5,402 nucleotides of DNA from positions 1 to 5,402 of the forward strand of contig JAKCCC010000173.1 of the NCBI GenBank assembly GCA_021838985.1. Reading direction: 5' to 3'. The translations under genes and the position numbers were made by a program. This DNA comes from Planctomycetota bacterium. Its GTDB lineage: Bacteria > Planctomycetota > Phycisphaerae > WQYP01. Below the pieces are notes generated by a model that worked only from the letters and a program-made list of their open reading frames with translations, made no database searches and was not told the origin of the DNA. The stretch's first letter is position 1. Every line of letters starts with the position of its first letter. This document shows positions 4,089 to 5,402 of the stretch, piece after piece.

Positions 4089-5177
4089 ATGCCCGGACCC
4101 ATCATCGCCCCGGCCGCCCAGGTCAGCGCTCAACAGAAAATCAGTGCGCCGGCTGGGATCAGGTACAGGACTAGCGCCACGGGCCCTATCCAGCCCGGCG
4201 GAAAAACCGCGTTCGCGCTCTCTGTCGGCAACAAAATACGTTTCCTCGCTTTGCGGCTGATGTATACACTGACGCAGCCGGCCTCTGCGATTGCGATAGC
4301 GCCCGCGAACATCGCCCCCGGTGACGAATTCGGCTTGCTGCAGCAATTGCAGATCTTCACCTCCGACAACGATTACATCCTGTCGGCGAGCGCGATGGAA
4401 CTCCTGGCCGTATGGAATCGGCTTTTGCCGCGGCGCAAGCCAGTTTATGCTCCGTTAAAAAACGCGGGTGCTACCAGTCCCGTCATCGACTCAACGCTGG
4501 TGATCCCTTTCTGGATGCTGAACGCGAATAACCATGTTGAAACGGAGCTCAACACAACGCGTCTGTTGCAGGGCCAGCTAACGGCACTTGCCACTTGGGG
4601 GAATGTAGGCAACGTCTGCACGATCGCCGGCATGACCCTTGGCGGCGCCTTGCAAGCCGAAATCCGGGCACTGGAGGCCTATGGGGCATTCACACCGCTG
4701 CAGGACCTGCGCTTCACCAAGATCAATCTGCTGGGAGTCGCCCCTGGCGTACTCCGGCAAAAAACACCCGTGCCCGTAGCGACGAACCTGGATTATTTTG
4801 GCTTCATCGTCCACGAATATAATTCGGGGACAAATCCGGTCACGGATCAACCCGGAGTCTTGTCCCGGTTATCGTTCAAATCCGGTGAAACCGCGATGAT
4901 CAGCGATTGCAATCTGGGATCGCTGCGGCAGCAGCTCTGGCAGACGGCCCCGCAATTCACCACGGATGGCGATGCCGAGGCTAATGCTGAATCGTTCCTG
5001 ATCAGCAGCCTGACCAACTATGATGCGTGGACCTATGTGCCGTATTCGTGGGATGGATATAAGACGGAGGATTTCTCGACGGCCGGTCTGACCGAGCTGC
5101 ATTTTGAATACGATGTTGCGGCTGGCGCCGTGAATCCTGCCGTGGACGTCTACGGGATTCAGATATTGAAGGCTTGA
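4089..5177 (+). CDS. Major capsid protein, probable double jelly-roll fold
   Basis: This 362-residue protein is the longest in the window and has a good ribosome binding site (GAGGA 4077-4081, 7-nt spacer to ATG 4089). No signal peptide, membrane span or catalytic motif is visible, and composition is balanced and beta-rich throughout. A short Ala/Pro/Gln-rich arm (1-35) is followed by two halves of similar length, about 36-195 and 205-362, each a series of short hydrophobic strands (KIRFLALRLMY; STLVIPFWML; LDYFGFIVHEY; LHFEYDV; VDVYGIQILKA). A helix-like insert (NDYILSASAMELLAVWNRL, 94-112) in the first half is reminiscent of DJR capsid proteins. The assignment rests on this pattern, length, and position after an FtsK/HerA-type ATPase and small membrane proteins; no sequence match could be run. 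It is longer than the PM2 capsid protein. Only two cysteines (177, 274) occur. Confidence 0.72.
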   Translation: MPGPIIAPAAQVSAQQKISAPAGIRYRTSATGPIQPGGKTAFALSVGNKIRFLALRLMYTLTQPASAIAIAPANIAPGDEFGLLQQLQIFTSDNDYILSASAMELLAVWNRLLPRRKPVYAPLKNAGATSPVIDSTLVIPFWMLNANNHVETELNTTRLLQGQLTALATWGNVGNVCTIAGMTLGGALQAEIRALEAYGAFTPLQDLRFTKINLLGVAPGVLRQKTPVPVATNLDYFGFIVHEYNSGTNPVTDQPGVLSRLSFKSGETAMISDCNLGSLRQQLWQTAPQFTTDGDAEANAESFLISSLTNYDAWTYVPYSWDGYKTEDFSTAGLTELHFEYDVAAGAVNPAVDVYGIQILKA

Positions 5178-5192
5178 TATATGACCCTGAAT
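5157..5192 (+). other. Candidate rolling-circle nick site (CTTGATA) in a weak stem-loop
   Basis: CTTGATAT at 5173-5180 matches the core cut by pC194-type Rep and phiX174 A protein (cleavage between G and A, here 5176/5177). It is the only CTTGAT on either strand of the window. It is framed by ATAT (5163-5166 with 5177-5180) and by ATTCAG/CTGAAT (5157-5162 with 5187-5192), which could form a weak stem. It overlaps the capsid gene stop and the next start, an unusual origin position, and a 7-mer match is not rare. Treat it as a candidate only. Confidence 0.25.
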
Positions 5193-5402
5193 ATCGATAC
5201 CGTCTTATCGGGATTGGCCCAGGACGCCGCCAACGTAGGCCAGGACGCCGGTGAGGCCTACGTCCACAAGCTCATGGGCCCATATTTTTCGACTTCGAGC
5301 ACCACGACAGCGCAGACGGCTCCCCAAACCGGCGTCAACGCCTCGGCCATAGCCTCTGCAGTGTCCCCAGCGAAGCCCTGGTACGATGAGCCGACCACCT
5401 GG
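5181..5402 (+). CDS. Hypothetical late protein, 5' part (3' end outside window)
   Basis: An open frame from ATG 5181 runs to the end of the window without a stop (74 residues seen). GAAGG at 5168-5172 gives an 8-nt spacer, and the start lies 3 nt after the capsid gene stop, so it is co-transcribed with it. The visible part begins with an amphipathic helix containing a repeated AQDA/GQDA motif (residues 13-24). It continues with a Ser/Thr/Ala/Gln-rich, probably flexible stretch (37-66) and ends in a Trp/Tyr/Pro segment (KPWYDEPTTW). No family is recognised. Position suggests a minor virion protein, for example a membrane-associated or vertex component, but the sequence does not decide. Confidence 0.6.
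   Translation, partial: MTLNIDTVLSGLAQDAANVGQDAGEAYVHKLMGPYFSTSSTTTAQTAPQTGVNASAIASAVSPAKPWYDEPTTW
5233..5263 (+). repeat. 9-bp perfect inverted repeat just after the capsid gene
   Basis: ACGTAGGCC (5233-5241) and GGCCTACGT (5255-5263) are perfect inverted repeats separated by a 13-nt loop, inside the 5' coding part of the gene after the capsid gene. A 10-bp palindrome, ATGGGCCCAT, follows at 5274-5283 and then a short T-run (5285-5289). In RNA the stem would be stable. It could protect the capsid mRNA 3' end or reduce expression downstream. The T-run is too far from the stem for a classical terminator. Confidence 0.45.

Noticed and set aside
4044..4369. Minus-strand frames of 79-100 aa opposite the capsid gene start
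   Set aside because: They are shadows of a long, well-supported + strand gene and carry no recognisable motifs or start signals.
1..5402. Joining the right-end frame to the left-end frame as one gene across a circular junction
   Set aside because: Joining base 5402 to base 1 in the frame of the 5181 gene gives a stop at 61-63, not the frame of the 3-572 gene, so the window ends are probably not adjacent in the genome.

Overview
This window looks like part of a small, tail-less, icosahedral phage genome, or a closely related provirus. It is most like the corticovirus (PM2) and FLiP class of membrane-containing, double-jelly-roll (DJR) viruses. Every credible gene is on the + strand, genes overlap or are separated by only a few bases, and neither end is complete. 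Three hallmark genes carry the identification. They are a rolling-circle replication initiator with a C4 zinc-binding site and HUH endonuclease motifs, a small FtsK/HerA (P9-type) packaging ATPase, and a 362-residue protein whose size, composition and position fit a DJR major capsid protein. The two clear promoters are sigma70-like (TTGACA with TATACT or TAGAAT) and many start sites have AGGAG-type ribosome binding sites. With the possible lipoprotein, this suggests a Gram-negative, probably proteobacterial, host. The host itself cannot be named from the sequence.

Layout. Bases 3-572 hold the 3' part of a probably secreted or virion-surface, Gly/Ser/Thr/Asn-rich protein that starts before the window. 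Bases 573-841 are a control region. It has a near-consensus promoter (586-614) with a palindromic candidate operator in its spacer, tandem ATAAC repeats, a doubtful small Cys-containing ORF, and a 16-bp A/T palindrome. Bases 841-2353 are an early operon of three overlapping small genes followed by rep. Bases 2371-3466 hold a TTG-initiated gene of unknown function and the packaging ATPase, which overlaps it by 71 nt. A second strong promoter (3453-3480) lies in the last codons and stop region of the ATPase gene. It drives a late block of a putative membrane protein or lipoprotein (3509-3925), a 33-residue single-span membrane peptide (3946-4047), the capsid protein (4089-5177) and the start of another gene (5181 to the end).

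Working model. The upstream promoter makes the small early proteins and Rep, which nicks the circular genome and starts rolling-circle replication. The downstream promoter makes capsid and membrane proteins, and the ATPase is associated with genome packaging. The Rep active site (Glu-x3-Tyr) is of pC194 type. The only CTTGATA in the window, a match to the pC194/phiX174-type nick core, lies at the capsid-gene stop codon. No integrase, tail, terminase, RNA gene, CRISPR array or insertion sequence was seen. Family assignments come from motif reading only, since no database search was possible.
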